Below, in pieces: positions 31,683 through 40,976 of a DNA stretch of 64,000 nt. The stretch covers positions 1-64,000 of the forward strand of contig NZ_SLZQ01000015.1 of NCBI RefSeq assembly GCF_004342585.1, in the 5' to 3' direction. Both the position numbers and the translations under genes were made by a program. How positions within the stretch are numbered: the first letter of the stretch is position 1; the number at the start of each line of letters is the position of its first letter. The DNA is from Paucimonas lemoignei (GTDB lineage: Bacteria > Pseudomonadota > Gammaproteobacteria > Burkholderiales > Burkholderiaceae_D). Below the pieces are notes generated by a model. That model was not told where the DNA came from and did no database searches. It saw nothing but the letters and a program-made list of their open reading frames with translations.

Positions 31683-32876
31683 ATGTCTCTTGCGTCATCC
31701 CTCTCCACTCCTTCCCTCGCCGGCGCGGCGGTAGAACAGCCGCAACTCTGCTGGAATGAAGCAGGTGAAAACCGTTGCGCCTCGTGGCGCGCCGAAGGCG
31801 GCGCGACTGTGCCGAAACGCGTGGTGATCGGCGACGATACCCTGGCGGCCGATACGGCCTATCGTCTGGCTTGCGAGGGAACGGCCATCCTGTGGCGCGG
31901 CGACTTTCAGAATGCGCGGCAATTGCTGCAGGCGCTGGCACGGCGCCTCGACGGCAAGGGACGGCGCAAGGGCGGCAAAAAGCCCAAAGCCGCGGCCAAC
32001 ATCACCGAAGCTTTTCATTTCCATCGCCAGGCGCAGGCGCAGCGCGCCCGGGTGCTGGGCATGCTCCTGATTCCTTTCGATGCTGATTACGGCATTCCCC
32101 TGCGCCGCGCGCCCGATGTGCGCCAGGCTTGCCGCGAAGCGTACGGAGACAATACTGCGCCTTTCGTGACATCGCTGCGGGAGCTGCAAGGCATCATCGG
32201 CGCGCATGAATGGCGCAAGAAAGGTGTCGAGATTCCGGTGCTGGGAGCGCGCATTCATCCACATTACGGCGTGTTTTCACCGGTACGTGGCGAGTATCTG
32301 GAGCTGGTGGTCAAGGCGCCCTTGCCGGCGAATCCGCTGCCGCAGGCATTCGATATCGGCACCGGCACTGGCGTGCTGGCGGCCTTGCTGGCGCGCCGGG
32401 GCGCTACTCATGTCGTGGCGACCGATTGCGCACCGCGTGCACTGGCTTGCGCGCGCGACAATATCCAGCGCCTGCAACTGGAAAAACAAGTCGACATCGT
32501 TGAAGCCGACCTGTTTCCGCCGGGGCAAGCGCCGCTGATCGTGTGCAATCCGCCCTGGTTGCCGGCGCGCCCCAGTTCCGCGCTCGAACAGGCGGTGTAT
32601 GACCCGGATAGCCGCATGCTGCGCGGCTTTCTGACAGGTGTTGGCGCGCACCTGGCACCCGGCGGCGAAGCCTGGCTCATCCTGTCTGACCTGGCCGAGC
32701 ATCTCGGCTTGCGCTCGCGCGAAGACTTACTAGGATGGATCGATGCGGCAGGATTGAAGGTGGCCGGCCGGCTTGATGCACGGCCAATTCATCCCAAGGC
32801 CAGCGACCCCGACGACCCGCTGCATGCTGCACGGCGCGCCGAAGTGACATCGCTGTGGCGCCTGGCTGCCAAATAA
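31683..32876 (+). CDS. SAM-dependent methyltransferase (HemK/RlmG-like fold)
   Basis: A 397-residue protein. The C-terminal half has the Rossmann methyltransferase motifs: DIGTGTGVLAALLARRG (motif I, about residue 220), VVATDCAPRALACARDN, and the NPPW motif (VCNPPWLPARP) that marks enzymes acting on planar amino groups such as N5-glutamine or adenine/guanine amino groups. The N-terminal 190 residues, including a basic KGRRKGGKKPKA stretch, probably bind the substrate. RNA or a release-factor-like protein are the likely targets, but I cannot decide which. ATG 31683 is preferred to a TTG at 31674. Confidence 0.85.
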   Translation: MSLASSLSTPSLAGAAVEQPQLCWNEAGENRCASWRAEGGATVPKRVVIGDDTLAADTAYRLACEGTAILWRGDFQNARQLLQALARRLDGKGRRKGGKKPKAAANITEAFHFHRQAQAQRARVLGMLLIPFDADYGIPLRRAPDVRQACREAYGDNTAPFVTSLRELQGIIGAHEWRKKGVEIPVLGARIHPHYGVFSPVRGEYLELVVKAPLPANPLPQAFDIGTGTGVLAALLARRGATHVVATDCAPRALACARDNIQRLQLEKQVDIVEADLFPPGQAPLIVCNPPWLPARPSSALEQAVYDPDSRMLRGFLTGVGAHLAPGGEAWLILSDLAEHLGLRSREDLLGWIDAAGLKVAGRLDARPIHPKASDPDDPLHAARRAEVTSLWRLAAK

Positions 32877-32923
32877 GCGCGCAGTAAGCACGTATTCAGC
32901 AGGTACTGAGTGTGTATCCCTGA

Positions 32924-33721
32924 TTAAAAATTGTCCGGCTTGCCGCCGAAAAGGCGTCGCCACCAGCCGCCTGGCTTGGCGGTATGGCGCCTTTCCACGC
33001 CGCCTGGTGCGCCCGTAGCACCGCGTGCAGCGGTGGGATAGGTGTGGATCGTCGTTGCGGCAGGTTGGGTGGTGACAGTTTGCGGTGCCGACGCGGCAGC
33101 ATGACCAGAATGGTCTGGATGAGGGCTGGCGGAAGTGCTCTGCGGCGTAGTTGATGTAGTTGACGCAGTGGCGGCAGTAGGCGCGGTGGCGGTTGGTGCT
33201 GCTGGTGCCGCAGGCGGCACAGCGGCAGGCTTTGCGGCAGACGCAGCGGATGTTCCCGGTTGACGGGCTGGCGGCCGCACCGCCTGTTCCGGCTCCAGCG
33301 TCGGCACGGCGCGGGATTGCAGCGCCTGCTTGTCATATTCCAGGAACAGGATTTTGCTTTCCAGGATCTTGATCATGTGATCCTTGTCAGCCAGGCGCAG
33401 ACGCAATTCGCTGGTCACCTGGTCTTTCACACGGCGCAGCTCGGCTTCGAGCGCAATGACACGCTCGAGCGAACGAATGCGCTCTTCCAGCAGCGCGATC
33501 TTATTCTTGTCGGCAGGATCCTTGCGGGGCTCCCGCGGCTTGGGAGCGGCTGCCGGACTATGCAGGCGGCCGTAAAAGCGCAGCAATTCCGCGGTGTCGA
33601 TGCGGACGTCGCCATCCTGCAGCACGGTTCTGGTCAAACGCCCGTTTTCAATATCGCGCAACAGGGTCGTGCGCGCTTTGCGCACCAGCTTTGCTGCATC
33701 GGAAAGGTTCACAAGTGCCAT
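32924..33721 (-). CDS. Helix-turn-helix, coiled-coil protein with disordered C-terminus, unknown function
   Basis: A 265-residue protein in three parts. Residues 1-50 resemble a small MerR/excisionase-type helix-turn-helix (VNLSDAAKLVRKARTTLLRD, then GDVRIDTAELLRFYG). Residues about 70-135 form a charged coiled coil (ALLEERIRSLERVIALEAEL, then KDHMIKILESKILFLEYDK). Residues about 140-245 are Ala/Pro/Thr-rich and probably disordered. The tail GGWWRRLFGGKPDNF is amphipathic and Trp-rich and could touch membrane or a partner. Similar layouts occur in plasmid- or element-borne DNA-binding proteins, but I do not recognise a family. It is convergent with the methyltransferase. Confidence 0.7.
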   Translation of the reverse strand: MALVNLSDAAKLVRKARTTLLRDIENGRLTRTVLQDGDVRIDTAELLRFYGRLHSPAAAPKPREPRKDPADKNKIALLEERIRSLERVIALEAELRRVKDQVTSELRLRLADKDHMIKILESKILFLEYDKQALQSRAVPTLEPEQAVRPPARQPGTSAASAAKPAAVPPAAPAAPTATAPTAATASTTSTTPQSTSASPHPDHSGHAAASAPQTVTTQPAATTIHTYPTAARGATGAPGGVERRHTAKPGGWWRRLFGGKPDNF

Positions 33722-34021
33722 GCCGTCAGTGAATTGGCAAATCCATAATTGACCATGCTAAGCCAGAAGAATTCGCCCGATAGCGGCATAGATCAGAGGC
33801 ATGGCAGTCTGTCGGCGGATCGCTACATTTTTGCTTGCATTCGCCACACTTGACGCTGGCTCCGTCATGGCTGCCTGTTGTGTAATCGACCAGAAAGCGC
33901 TCAACTTTGGCGTCAGGGATTGACGGCAGCGGCAATAACTGCAAAAGTTCCATCAAGAAATTTACAATTATTAACAATGCGGAGACTGGCAACGCACGGC
34001 ATCCCTTTTCTTTGAGGCGGC
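33722..34021. other. Intergenic region upstream of the AsmA-like giant gene
   Basis: A 300-base divergent gap. A minus-strand frame (33726-33992) crosses it but has no ribosome site, no recognisable domain and covers the probable promoters, so I do not call it. The right end (33955-34000) is AT-rich with aaatttacaattattaacaat, a plausible promoter zone for the + strand gene. Confidence 0.45.
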
Positions 34022-37000
34022 ATGGATAACTACACCATCTTTACCAAAACGGCCAAAGGGTTGGGCGAAGCGCTGGGTAAAACCAAGAACCTGTCACGCG
34101 AACACCGCAAGATCCTCAAAGAAATCGATGGGAAGGCAAGTTTCGAAAACCTGATCGATCAGCTTGGCATGGACGACGCCCGGCTGGAGAAAGTCATCAG
34201 CAAGTTGCTGGCCGAGGATTACATCCGCGAATTCGGGTCGTCCGCGCCGCCCGGCACGCAATCCACCGGTGAGACCGTATTCGGCCTGACCGCGCCGGCG
34301 ACGATTGAAGTCGCCAACAGCCAACTCACCATCGGCGACTTCTTTCGCGCCATGGAAGAGCCCGACGTAGCGTCGGGAGCGCATGCGGGCAACCTCGACT
34401 TCAGAAGCCTGGGCATGCTCGACGCGGACAGCGCCCGCCGGGCACGCGAAGAACAGGTCGCGCAAATCGACCAGACGCGTCGCGCCATCGAGGAAGAAGC
34501 CCGGCGCATTACCGAACAAATGCAGCGTCAGGCCGCCGAATCAGCGCGCCGCGAAAGCGAACGGCTGGCACTTGCAGCGGCGGAGCAGGCTCGCCTGGAA
34601 GCAGAGGCCAAAGCCAAGCAGGAAGCCGAACTCGCGCGCCAGCAAGCCCTATTGCAAGAACAGCTTCGCGCCAGACAGGAAGCGGAAGAACAGGCACGGC
34701 GCGCCGAGCAAGAGCGCGCCAGAAAAGAAGCCGAGGAAGCGGAAAGACAAGCCCGTATCAAGGCGGAGCAGGAAGCGCGCCGGCTGGCCGAAGAAGCGGC
34801 CCGGCGCGAGGAACAGGAACGCCAGCGCCGCGAGGCGGAGGAACGCGCCCGGCAGCAGGCTGAGGAAGACGCCAGGAAGCGGGCAGAAGCCGAGCGACAG
34901 GCGCAACAGGCCGCCGAAGCCAAAGCCAGAAAAGAGGCCGAGGCGCAAGCCAGGCGTGAAGCGGAAGAAGAGGCACGTCGCCAGGAAGAAGCAGCGCGCC
35001 GCGCCGCAGAAGAAGCCGAAAGGCTGGCGCAGGAACAGGCGCGCATCAAGGCATGGGAAGCAGCCCGTCGCGCCGCCGAAGAATTGGCAAAGCGCGAGGC
35101 GGAAGCGGCCGCCAAGGCAGAAACAGAACGTCAGGCGAAATTGAAAGCGGAGGAAGAAGCGCGGCTGGCAGCCGCAGCGCAGGCGCGCCTGCAGGCCGAG
35201 GAAGAGACACGTCGCGCTGCCGAGGAACAGGCCCGGCGCGAAGCAGAAGAACAGGCACGCTTGCAGGCGGAAGCGGAAGCACACCGCGCGGCGGAAGAAA
35301 AAGCCAGGCGTGAAGCGGAAGAGCAGGCCCGGCAGGAAGCGCGCGAACGGGCCCGGAAGGAAGCCGAGGAAGCGGCACGCCTGAAGGCAGAGGATAAGGC
35401 CCGTCAGAAAGCGGAAGCCAAAGCCAGGAAAGAGGCAGAAGCACAGGCCAAACGCGAGGCGCGCGAACAGGCTCGACGCGAAGCGGAAGAAAAAGCGCGC
35501 CAGGAAGCCGAGCGCAAGGCGCAGCAAGCCGCCGAAGCTAGGAGCAAAAAGGAAGCCGAGCAGCAGGCCAAGCGCGAAGCCAAGGAAAAGGCAAGGCAGG
35601 CCGCGGAAGAAGCAGCGCGCCTGAAAGCCGAAGAAGCGGCCCGCGTAAAGGCAGCTAAGGAAGCCGAGAAAGAAGCCGAAAAAGCGGCAAAGATTGCAGC
35701 CAAAGCCGAAGTCAAGGCAGCGGTCGGCGCAGATGCCGACAAGGCGGCAGCTCCCGCGTCGCCAGCGCCGGATGACACCATACAGCCAGCCATGGCGAGC
35801 GAAGAGCCGGCATCCAGGCGCGCCGTGCGCATCGCTCTGCCGTCATTGAACCTCGGCAGGCTGGTGCGCACGGGTGCCGTGGCAGTGGCGGCATTGTCTG
35901 TCATCGGCCTGGCAGCAGTCCACGTCATGCCATTCACCAGCCGCCTGGCGCTACTGCAAAAGGAAGCCAGCGCGCAGTTCGGCCAGCCGGTGCGCATCGG
36001 CGGCCTGAACCTGGCGCTGCTGCCGCAACCGCACTGGCGTTTGCAGGAAGTGGCGATCGGCGAGAATAAACAGATCGTCATCCCGCAGGTCAAGGCCAGA
36101 GCTTCGCTGGCCAGCCTGTTTGACGGCACCATGCAATTCACCTCCATCGAACTGGTCTCGCCCGCCATCGATGAAGAAGGCCTCGCCTGGATTCTGTTCG
36201 GACCAACATCGGGCACTTCATCAGGCGCACCAACCGGCGCACAAGCCGACACCCCATGGCAAGCCGCCATGCTCACCGCGAGCGATATCCGCCTGCGCAC
36301 GCCACGGCTGCCGCTCCCGGTCTTTGACGGCAGCGTCGAAATCGATGACAAGAGCGGTTGGCGCAAGATCGCATTGAATGCGGCGGCGGAAAAACTCCAC
36401 ATCGACTTGATCCAGAAAGATGGCAAGCTGCAGTTCGAATTCACCGCCAATGACCTGCTCTTGCCGTTCGGCGCCACTCAGGGATTCGACAGTTTCAATG
36501 CCAGCGGCGCCATCGCGCGGGATGGCTTGGAGATCGATAAATTTACCGGCGTTGTCTATGACGGCACCCTCAGCGGCAACGCCGTGCTGCGCTGGAAGCA
36601 GGGCTGGAACTTGAAAGGCGAGGCGCAGGCCAAGCGGTTCGCGCCGGCGAAGCTAGTGCCTACTCTAATGCAGGGCGGCGCGCTGGATGGCAATTTCAAG
36701 TTTGCGATGCGCGCCGACGAAGCCGATAAATTGTTCGCCGCGCCGCAAGTTCGCGGCAGCTTCAATGCCAGCAGCGGCACCTTGCTCGGCATCGATATGG
36801 CCAGCCAGATCATGGGGCAGGCCGGCAGCGGCAGGACGGCATTCAATGAAATCGATGGCGATTTCATTCTCGATGGCGGCAAGCTGAAGCTGGCGAAAAT
36901 GCACATGGCTGCCGGATTGCTGTCGGCGGCGGGCGACGCGGCCCTGGATGCCGATGGCAGGCTCGACGGCCAAATCAATATGGATTTGCGTACCGCGACC

Positions 37001-37063
37001 AGGCAGGCGCATGGCATCGTCAAGCTTGGCGGCACGGTGGGCGCGCCGAAGTTCAGCCGCTAG
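34022..37063 (+). CDS. Membrane protein joining a winged-helix-like head, a very long charged helix and an AsmA-like periplasmic domain
   Basis: A 1013-residue protein. Residues 1-75 form a small helical, winged-helix-like unit (NLSREHRKILKEIDGKASFE, then DDARLEKVISKLLAEDYIRE). Residues about 138-570 are an almost unbroken run of Ala/Glu/Arg/Lys/Gln with units such as ARREAEEQARQEA, predicting a coiled coil or single alpha helix some 60 nm long. One membrane helix lies at about 613-635 (VAVAALSVIGLAAVHVMPF). The rest (LALLQKEASAQFGQPVRIGG, SLASLFDGTMQFTSIELVSP, repeated GxF/GxL beta strands) resembles AsmA-family bridge-like lipid-handling proteins. So the helix should be cytoplasmic and the AsmA part periplasmic. 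Function is unknown. Confidence 0.85.
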   Translation: MDNYTIFTKTAKGLGEALGKTKNLSREHRKILKEIDGKASFENLIDQLGMDDARLEKVISKLLAEDYIREFGSSAPPGTQSTGETVFGLTAPATIEVANSQLTIGDFFRAMEEPDVASGAHAGNLDFRSLGMLDADSARRAREEQVAQIDQTRRAIEEEARRITEQMQRQAAESARRESERLALAAAEQARLEAEAKAKQEAELARQQALLQEQLRARQEAEEQARRAEQERARKEAEEAERQARIKAEQEARRLAEEAARREEQERQRREAEERARQQAEEDARKRAEAERQAQQAAEAKARKEAEAQARREAEEEARRQEEAARRAAEEAERLAQEQARIKAWEAARRAAEELAKREAEAAAKAETERQAKLKAEEEARLAAAAQARLQAEEETRRAAEEQARREAEEQARLQAEAEAHRAAEEKARREAEEQARQEARERARKEAEEAARLKAEDKARQKAEAKARKEAEAQAKREAREQARREAEEKARQEAERKAQQAAEARSKKEAEQQAKREAKEKARQAAEEAARLKAEEAARVKAAKEAEKEAEKAAKIAAKAEVKAAVGADADKAAAPASPAPDDTIQPAMASEEPASRRAVRIALPSLNLGRLVRTGAVAVAALSVIGLAAVHVMPFTSRLALLQKEASAQFGQPVRIGGLNLALLPQPHWRLQEVAIGENKQIVIPQVKARASLASLFDGTMQFTSIELVSPAIDEEGLAWILFGPTSGTSSGAPTGAQADTPWQAAMLTASDIRLRTPRLPLPVFDGSVEIDDKSGWRKIALNAAAEKLHIDLIQKDGKLQFEFTANDLLLPFGATQGFDSFNASGAIARDGLEIDKFTGVVYDGTLSGNAVLRWKQGWNLKGEAQAKRFAPAKLVPTLMQGGALDGNFKFAMRADEADKLFAAPQVRGSFNASSGTLLGIDMASQIMGQAGSGRTAFNEIDGDFILDGGKLKLAKMHMAAGLLSAAGDAALDADGRLDGQINMDLRTATRQAHGIVKLGGTVGAPKFSR

Positions 37064-37120
37064 CTCATCGTCGCGCGACCGGCTTGCCTCATGCGTCGTG
37101 TGTCAGCGACGGGCGTATCG

Positions 37121-37540
37121 TTACGCTGACATGCCGAACAGTTTGCGCAGCGGGGCAAAGAGTCCGCCTGCCGCAGGTTTCACGACGCCGCTGAGCCGCT
37201 CGACGTAATGACGCACCAGGGCACGGTCGCTCGGATTCAAACTGATGAATTCGACGCCGAACGAATCGCCCAGCACGTGACGAATGCGGCCGCGCACGCT
37301 GAAGTGGCGCGAAATCGGCGCCGGCAGATGCACGATCAGCGACGCCGGCAAGTCGACATGGCAGCCGGCGAAGCGATGCTTGACGCTGATGCGGATACCG
37401 CCTTCGCTGATATCGACGGCATTGGTGACTTCGATGAAACCATCGCCATTGATATGCACGCGCACCGGTTGCTGGCGCTCGGGAGCGACGCGCGCAAACT
37501 GGCGCCGGTTTGCCGCAGTGGTATTGGTCTTCTCTGGCAT
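37121..37540 (-). CDS. PilZ domain protein (cyclic di-GMP receptor)
   Basis: A 139-residue single-domain PilZ protein. The N-terminal switch has RRQFARVAPE (the R-x-x-x-R region; here RRQFAR), and the second signature is NAVDISEGGIRI (D/N-x-S-x-x-G, complete). The remaining barrel strands (CHVDLPASLIVHLPAPI, FSVRGRIRHVLGDSFGVEFI) fit. It should bind cyclic di-GMP and pass the signal to a partner, perhaps in motility or polysaccharide export. Three GGDEF-EAL proteins lie within 16 kb. It is convergent with the AsmA-like gene, 57 bases apart. Confidence 0.9.
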   Translation of the reverse strand: MPEKTNTTAANRRQFARVAPERQQPVRVHINGDGFIEVTNAVDISEGGIRISVKHRFAGCHVDLPASLIVHLPAPISRHFSVRGRIRHVLGDSFGVEFISLNPSDRALVRHYVERLSGVVKPAAGGLFAPLRKLFGMSA

Positions 37541-37759
37541 GGGTAGTCTCTCCCTTTTAATCCAGTGTACGAACAGAAATTTTCACTGTCTACTTGCAGC
37601 GCCGCAAAGCCACTGCGGCGACACAGTCTTTAACAAACTGTGGTAAGGCCGATGCATCATGCGCTTAAGCGCAGGCCAGCAAAAAAGCTTGTGCATTGTT
37701 GAACAAACCGGTGCCGATAATGTCCTACGGGCTATAAGTCACCACTGCTACAACGAAAG

Positions 37760-37978
37760 ATGGAACCAACAAGGGAAGAAATGCTGGCCAGGCTAGCCAA
37801 GGATGTATTCAACAAGCGCCAACGCCTGCTGCAAGCGGTGCAAGCCAGCGCGCAATCGCAAGGCAGCGACATCGCGCCAGTGCTCGAGGCGGAATACCGC
37901 GCCGCCGAACAGGAATACAGTCAAGCCAAGGCGGCATTCGCGCGCGCCATGAAAACGGATAAGCCGGCGGTCAGCTAG
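37760..37978 (+). CDS. Small helical hypothetical protein
   Basis: A 72-residue, highly helical, charged protein (EPTREEMLARLAKDVFNKRQ, then EAEYRAAEQEYSQAKAAFAR). There is a modest purine-rich site (acgaaag) just before the ATG. No signal peptide, membrane segment or known family is seen. The next small gene follows 58 bases later in the same direction. Confidence 0.55.
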   Translation: MEPTREEMLARLAKDVFNKRQRLLQAVQASAQSQGSDIAPVLEAEYRAAEQEYSQAKAAFARAMKTDKPAVS

Positions 37979-38036
37979 ACATCGACTGCATAGTCAGCAT
38001 GCCTGCGATCTGCCCGGTAACGACAAGGAAAACACC

Positions 38037-38312
38037 ATGCCACCATGCTCTGCTTGCGCCGCGCTCGAGGGCGCGTCGGTTTCCACTTCGCCGCACGCCA
38101 ATTTATTACTGTATTCGGAAACCGGGATCAATTTCTGGGAAAAGGCAACCGGCCGGGCCGACTATTACATCTGCCATGAATGCGGCACGGTATGGGAACG
38201 GGATCTGGCGCGCAGCGAGCCCAACGCCGTGTGGAAGCATGCTACCCGGCCGCTGGAGGGCGCGGAGATCGTCAAGGATATCGCGCGGCAGCAAGACCAT
38301 GGGCAGCCGTGA
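38037..38312 (+). CDS. Small cysteine-containing hypothetical protein, possible zinc ribbon
   Basis: A 91-residue protein with CSAC near the N-terminus (residues 4-7) and CHEC at about 45-48, the four cysteines needed for a zinc ribbon. Between them is LLLYSETGINFWEKATGRAD, and GTVWERDLARSEPN follows. A good ribosome site aagga lies 9 bases before the ATG. Function unknown. It ends 88 bases before the convergent GGDEF-EAL gene. Confidence 0.65.
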   Translation: MPPCSACAALEGASVSTSPHANLLLYSETGINFWEKATGRADYYICHECGTVWERDLARSEPNAVWKHATRPLEGAEIVKDIARQQDHGQP

Positions 38313-38399
38313 GGCTTGCCCTGGCCTTGGTTGGCTTGAAGCGACAGAAATCATGTCCGGCTTCGGCAGGTGCGGCGCGGCTGTATTCGCGCTCTAGTT

Positions 38400-40976
38400 C
38401 TATGCTGCGCCGGCCGCGTAGCGTTGATCGCTGGCGCGTCCAAACTCGCTGATCGGCACCGGACGGCCAAAGAAATAGCCCTGATACGCATGGCATCCCA
38501 GCTCCTGCAGGAAGCGCCATTGCACTTCGGTTTCCACGCCCTCGGCAATGACTTTCATGTCGAGATTCTTGCCCAGCCCGACGATGGTGCGAACGATCGC
38601 CGCATCGTGGGGATTGGTGAGGACATCGCGCACAAAGGAGCGGTCGATCTTCAACTGGTCCAATGGCAGGCGCCGCAAGTAGGATAGCGAAGAATAGCCG
38701 GTGCCGAAGTCATCCAGCGAAAAGCCCACGCCATGCGCGCGCAACTGGGTCATCTTGGTGATCACGTCTTCGACATCGTCGAGCAGGATGCTTTCGGTCA
38801 GTTCCAGCTTCAGGCGCTGCGGCTTAGCGCCCGTCTTGTCCAGCACCGCCTTCACCTGGGCCACGAAGTCGCGTTCGCGGAACTGGCGGGCGCTGACATT
38901 GACGGCGACCGTCAAGTGAGCGGTGCCGGCGACGCCTGCCCATGCCACCAATTGCTTGCACGCGGCTTCCAGCACCCAGCGCCCGAGCGGCAGAATGATC
39001 GCGGTCTGCTCGGATAGCGGAATGAATTCGAGCGGGCCGACCAGCCCGCGTTGCGGATGCTGCCAGCGCACCAGGGCTTCGGCGCCGGTGAGGCGCCCGG
39101 CGTCATCGACCTGCGGCTGGTAAAAGAGTCGGAATTCTTCCAGGTCCAGCGCCTGCCGCAACTCTTCCTCCAGCTGGGCGTGAGCAGTGACCACCGATTG
39201 CATTTCCGGGTCGAAGAAACGCAGGCAATTGCGCCCTGCCGCCTTGGCTTCGTACATGGCGAGGTCAGCGCGCTTCATCACTTCTTCCACGCTGTTCATC
39301 GGCGCGCCGAACAGCGCCACGCCGATGCTGGGCGTGCAGTGATACTGATGGCCGACCAGGTGGTAGGGCTGGTTCAGCGCGGCGATGATCTTTTCTCCCA
39401 CGGCTTCGGCCTGGATCGCCGCCTCGGCGGGATTGGCGCTCAAGTCTTCCAGCATCACCACGAATTCATCGCCGCCCAGCCGCGCGATCGTGTCGCAATT
39501 GCGCACCGACCAGGGCAGGCGCTCGGCGACCTGGCGCAGCAGCGCATCGCCATTGTCATGCCCGAGCGTGTCGTTGAGGATCTTGAAATTGTCGAGGTCG
39601 ATGAACATCAAGGCGCCTTCATGTCCGCTGCGCGCGCTGGCAGCCAAGCCCTGGCGCAGGCGGTCCATCAGCAGGCGGCGATTCGGCAATTGCGTCAGCG
39701 GGTCGTAGAACGCCAGGTGGCGGATTTCTTCTTCGGCGGATTTGCGCGAGGTGATGTCGGTCTGGGTAAAGACGTAGTGGGTGGTCTGGCCTTCGTTGCC
39801 CTTGACGGCGGTGACGGTGGTCCAGTTCGGAAAGATGTCGCCGTTCTTGCGGCGGCACCAGACTTCGCCTTGCCATCCGCTGGTGCGCTGGATGGCGTGC
39901 TGTACCGCCGTGTAAAAGGCGTCGTCGTGGCGGTCGGAGCGCAACAGCGTGCTGGCCGTCTTGCCGACGGCTTCATGCGCGTCGTAGCCGGTGTTGTCGA
40001 TGAAGGCATGATTGACGCGCAGGATAACCTGTTCGGCATCGGTAATCATGATCGCTTCCTGCGATTCGAAAGCGGTCGCGACGATGCGCAATTCTTCCTC
40101 GGCACGCTTACTGGCCGTGATGTCGCTAAAGCTCCAGACCCTGCCCACGACCTTGCCATCGAGCCGCTGCGGCAGCGAATTGCGCTCGAAGATGCGCCCA
40201 TCCTTGAGCCGCACGATATCGTTGCTGGACATGTCCGGATGCTCATACAGATACTGCACCTTGGCCAGAAACGCCTGCGCATCTTCCACCTGGTCGATCA
40301 CGGTGTTGAGGAGTACATCGTCGCTGTCGGGGGCCAACGCTGCCGGCGGGATGCGCCACATATCGATGAAGCGGCGATTGCAGATCTCGACCTTGCCGCC
40401 GGAGACGACCAGGATGCCATCCGCCGTCGCTTCGATGGTGGCGCGCTGCAGCGAGTTGGCCTTGCGCAGGCTGCGCACCAGGCCGGGCAGCGGCACCAGC
40501 ACCAGCCACGCCGCGAATGCCGCGATGAACCATGACACGGCTGGCCGGTTGATGAAATATGGCTCGGGAGCCAGGCCCAATTTACTGAGCACGATATAGC
40601 TGCCCCAGGCCAGCATGTACGTGGCGATAAACAGGGTGCCCAGCTGGATGCTGGTGACGATGCAAAGCATCATGGCGATGGCCACGGCGGTGGCCACCGT
40701 AATGGGCGGCAAACCGAAAAAGATCAGGCCGACCAGCAAGACCCACATGAAGGAGGCAAACAGCTTGAGCGACAGTTCCGGCTTGCCGCTACGGCTTAGC
40801 CGCCACAGGCTCAGGATGATGACAACCTGCGCGGACGTCAGGATCGCCGTGACAAGCTTTCTGTAGAAAACGAAGGGAACGCCAATGCAGAGAAATACCA
40901 GCGCCAGAATCAGGAAGATGCGGTAGAAACTGTCCAGCAGCTTGATATTGGAAGAGGCGTCGTGTCTGGCGTCCAT
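38400..40976 (-). CDS. Membrane-anchored PAS-PAS-GGDEF-EAL protein (cyclic di-GMP turnover)
   Basis: An 858-residue inner-membrane protein. Residues about 15-170 contain five or six hydrophobic helices of an unassigned sensor. Two PAS domains follow (about 180-285, starting SLQRATIEATADGILVVSGG, and about 300-410 with AFESQEAIMITDAEQVILRV and a PAC end FPNWTTVTAVKG). Then come GGDEF (about 425-580; RLGGDEF with I-site RNCD) and EAL (about 595-845; AEALVRWQHP and LKIDRSFVRDVL). Catalytic motifs are intact in both. It is transcribed away from the hydrolase pair and toward the small zinc-ribbon gene. Confidence 0.93.
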   Translation of the reverse strand: MDARHDASSNIKLLDSFYRIFLILALVFLCIGVPFVFYRKLVTAILTSAQVVIILSLWRLSRSGKPELSLKLFASFMWVLLVGLIFFGLPPITVATAVAIAMMLCIVTSIQLGTLFIATYMLAWGSYIVLSKLGLAPEPYFINRPAVSWFIAAFAAWLVLVPLPGLVRSLRKANSLQRATIEATADGILVVSGGKVEICNRRFIDMWRIPPAALAPDSDDVLLNTVIDQVEDAQAFLAKVQYLYEHPDMSSNDIVRLKDGRIFERNSLPQRLDGKVVGRVWSFSDITASKRAEEELRIVATAFESQEAIMITDAEQVILRVNHAFIDNTGYDAHEAVGKTASTLLRSDRHDDAFYTAVQHAIQRTSGWQGEVWCRRKNGDIFPNWTTVTAVKGNEGQTTHYVFTQTDITSRKSAEEEIRHLAFYDPLTQLPNRRLLMDRLRQGLAASARSGHEGALMFIDLDNFKILNDTLGHDNGDALLRQVAERLPWSVRNCDTIARLGGDEFVVMLEDLSANPAEAAIQAEAVGEKIIAALNQPYHLVGHQYHCTPSIGVALFGAPMNSVEEVMKRADLAMYEAKAAGRNCLRFFDPEMQSVVTAHAQLEEELRQALDLEEFRLFYQPQVDDAGRLTGAEALVRWQHPQRGLVGPLEFIPLSEQTAIILPLGRWVLEAACKQLVAWAGVAGTAHLTVAVNVSARQFRERDFVAQVKAVLDKTGAKPQRLKLELTESILLDDVEDVITKMTQLRAHGVGFSLDDFGTGYSSLSYLRRLPLDQLKIDRSFVRDVLTNPHDAAIVRTIVGLGKNLDMKVIAEGVETEVQWRFLQELGCHAYQGYFFGRPVPISEFGRASDQRYAAGAA

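Noticed and set aside
33726-33992. 88-codon minus-strand frame with a KCGECKQKC stretch
   Set aside because: It fills the divergent promoter gap, has no ribosome site and no family, and its N-terminus is only weakly hydrophobic.
34649-35527. Long Phe/Leu/Arg-rich minus-strand frames within the charged-helix region
   Set aside because: They arise from reading the repetitive Glu/Ala/Arg codons backwards; composition is an artefact of the repeat.
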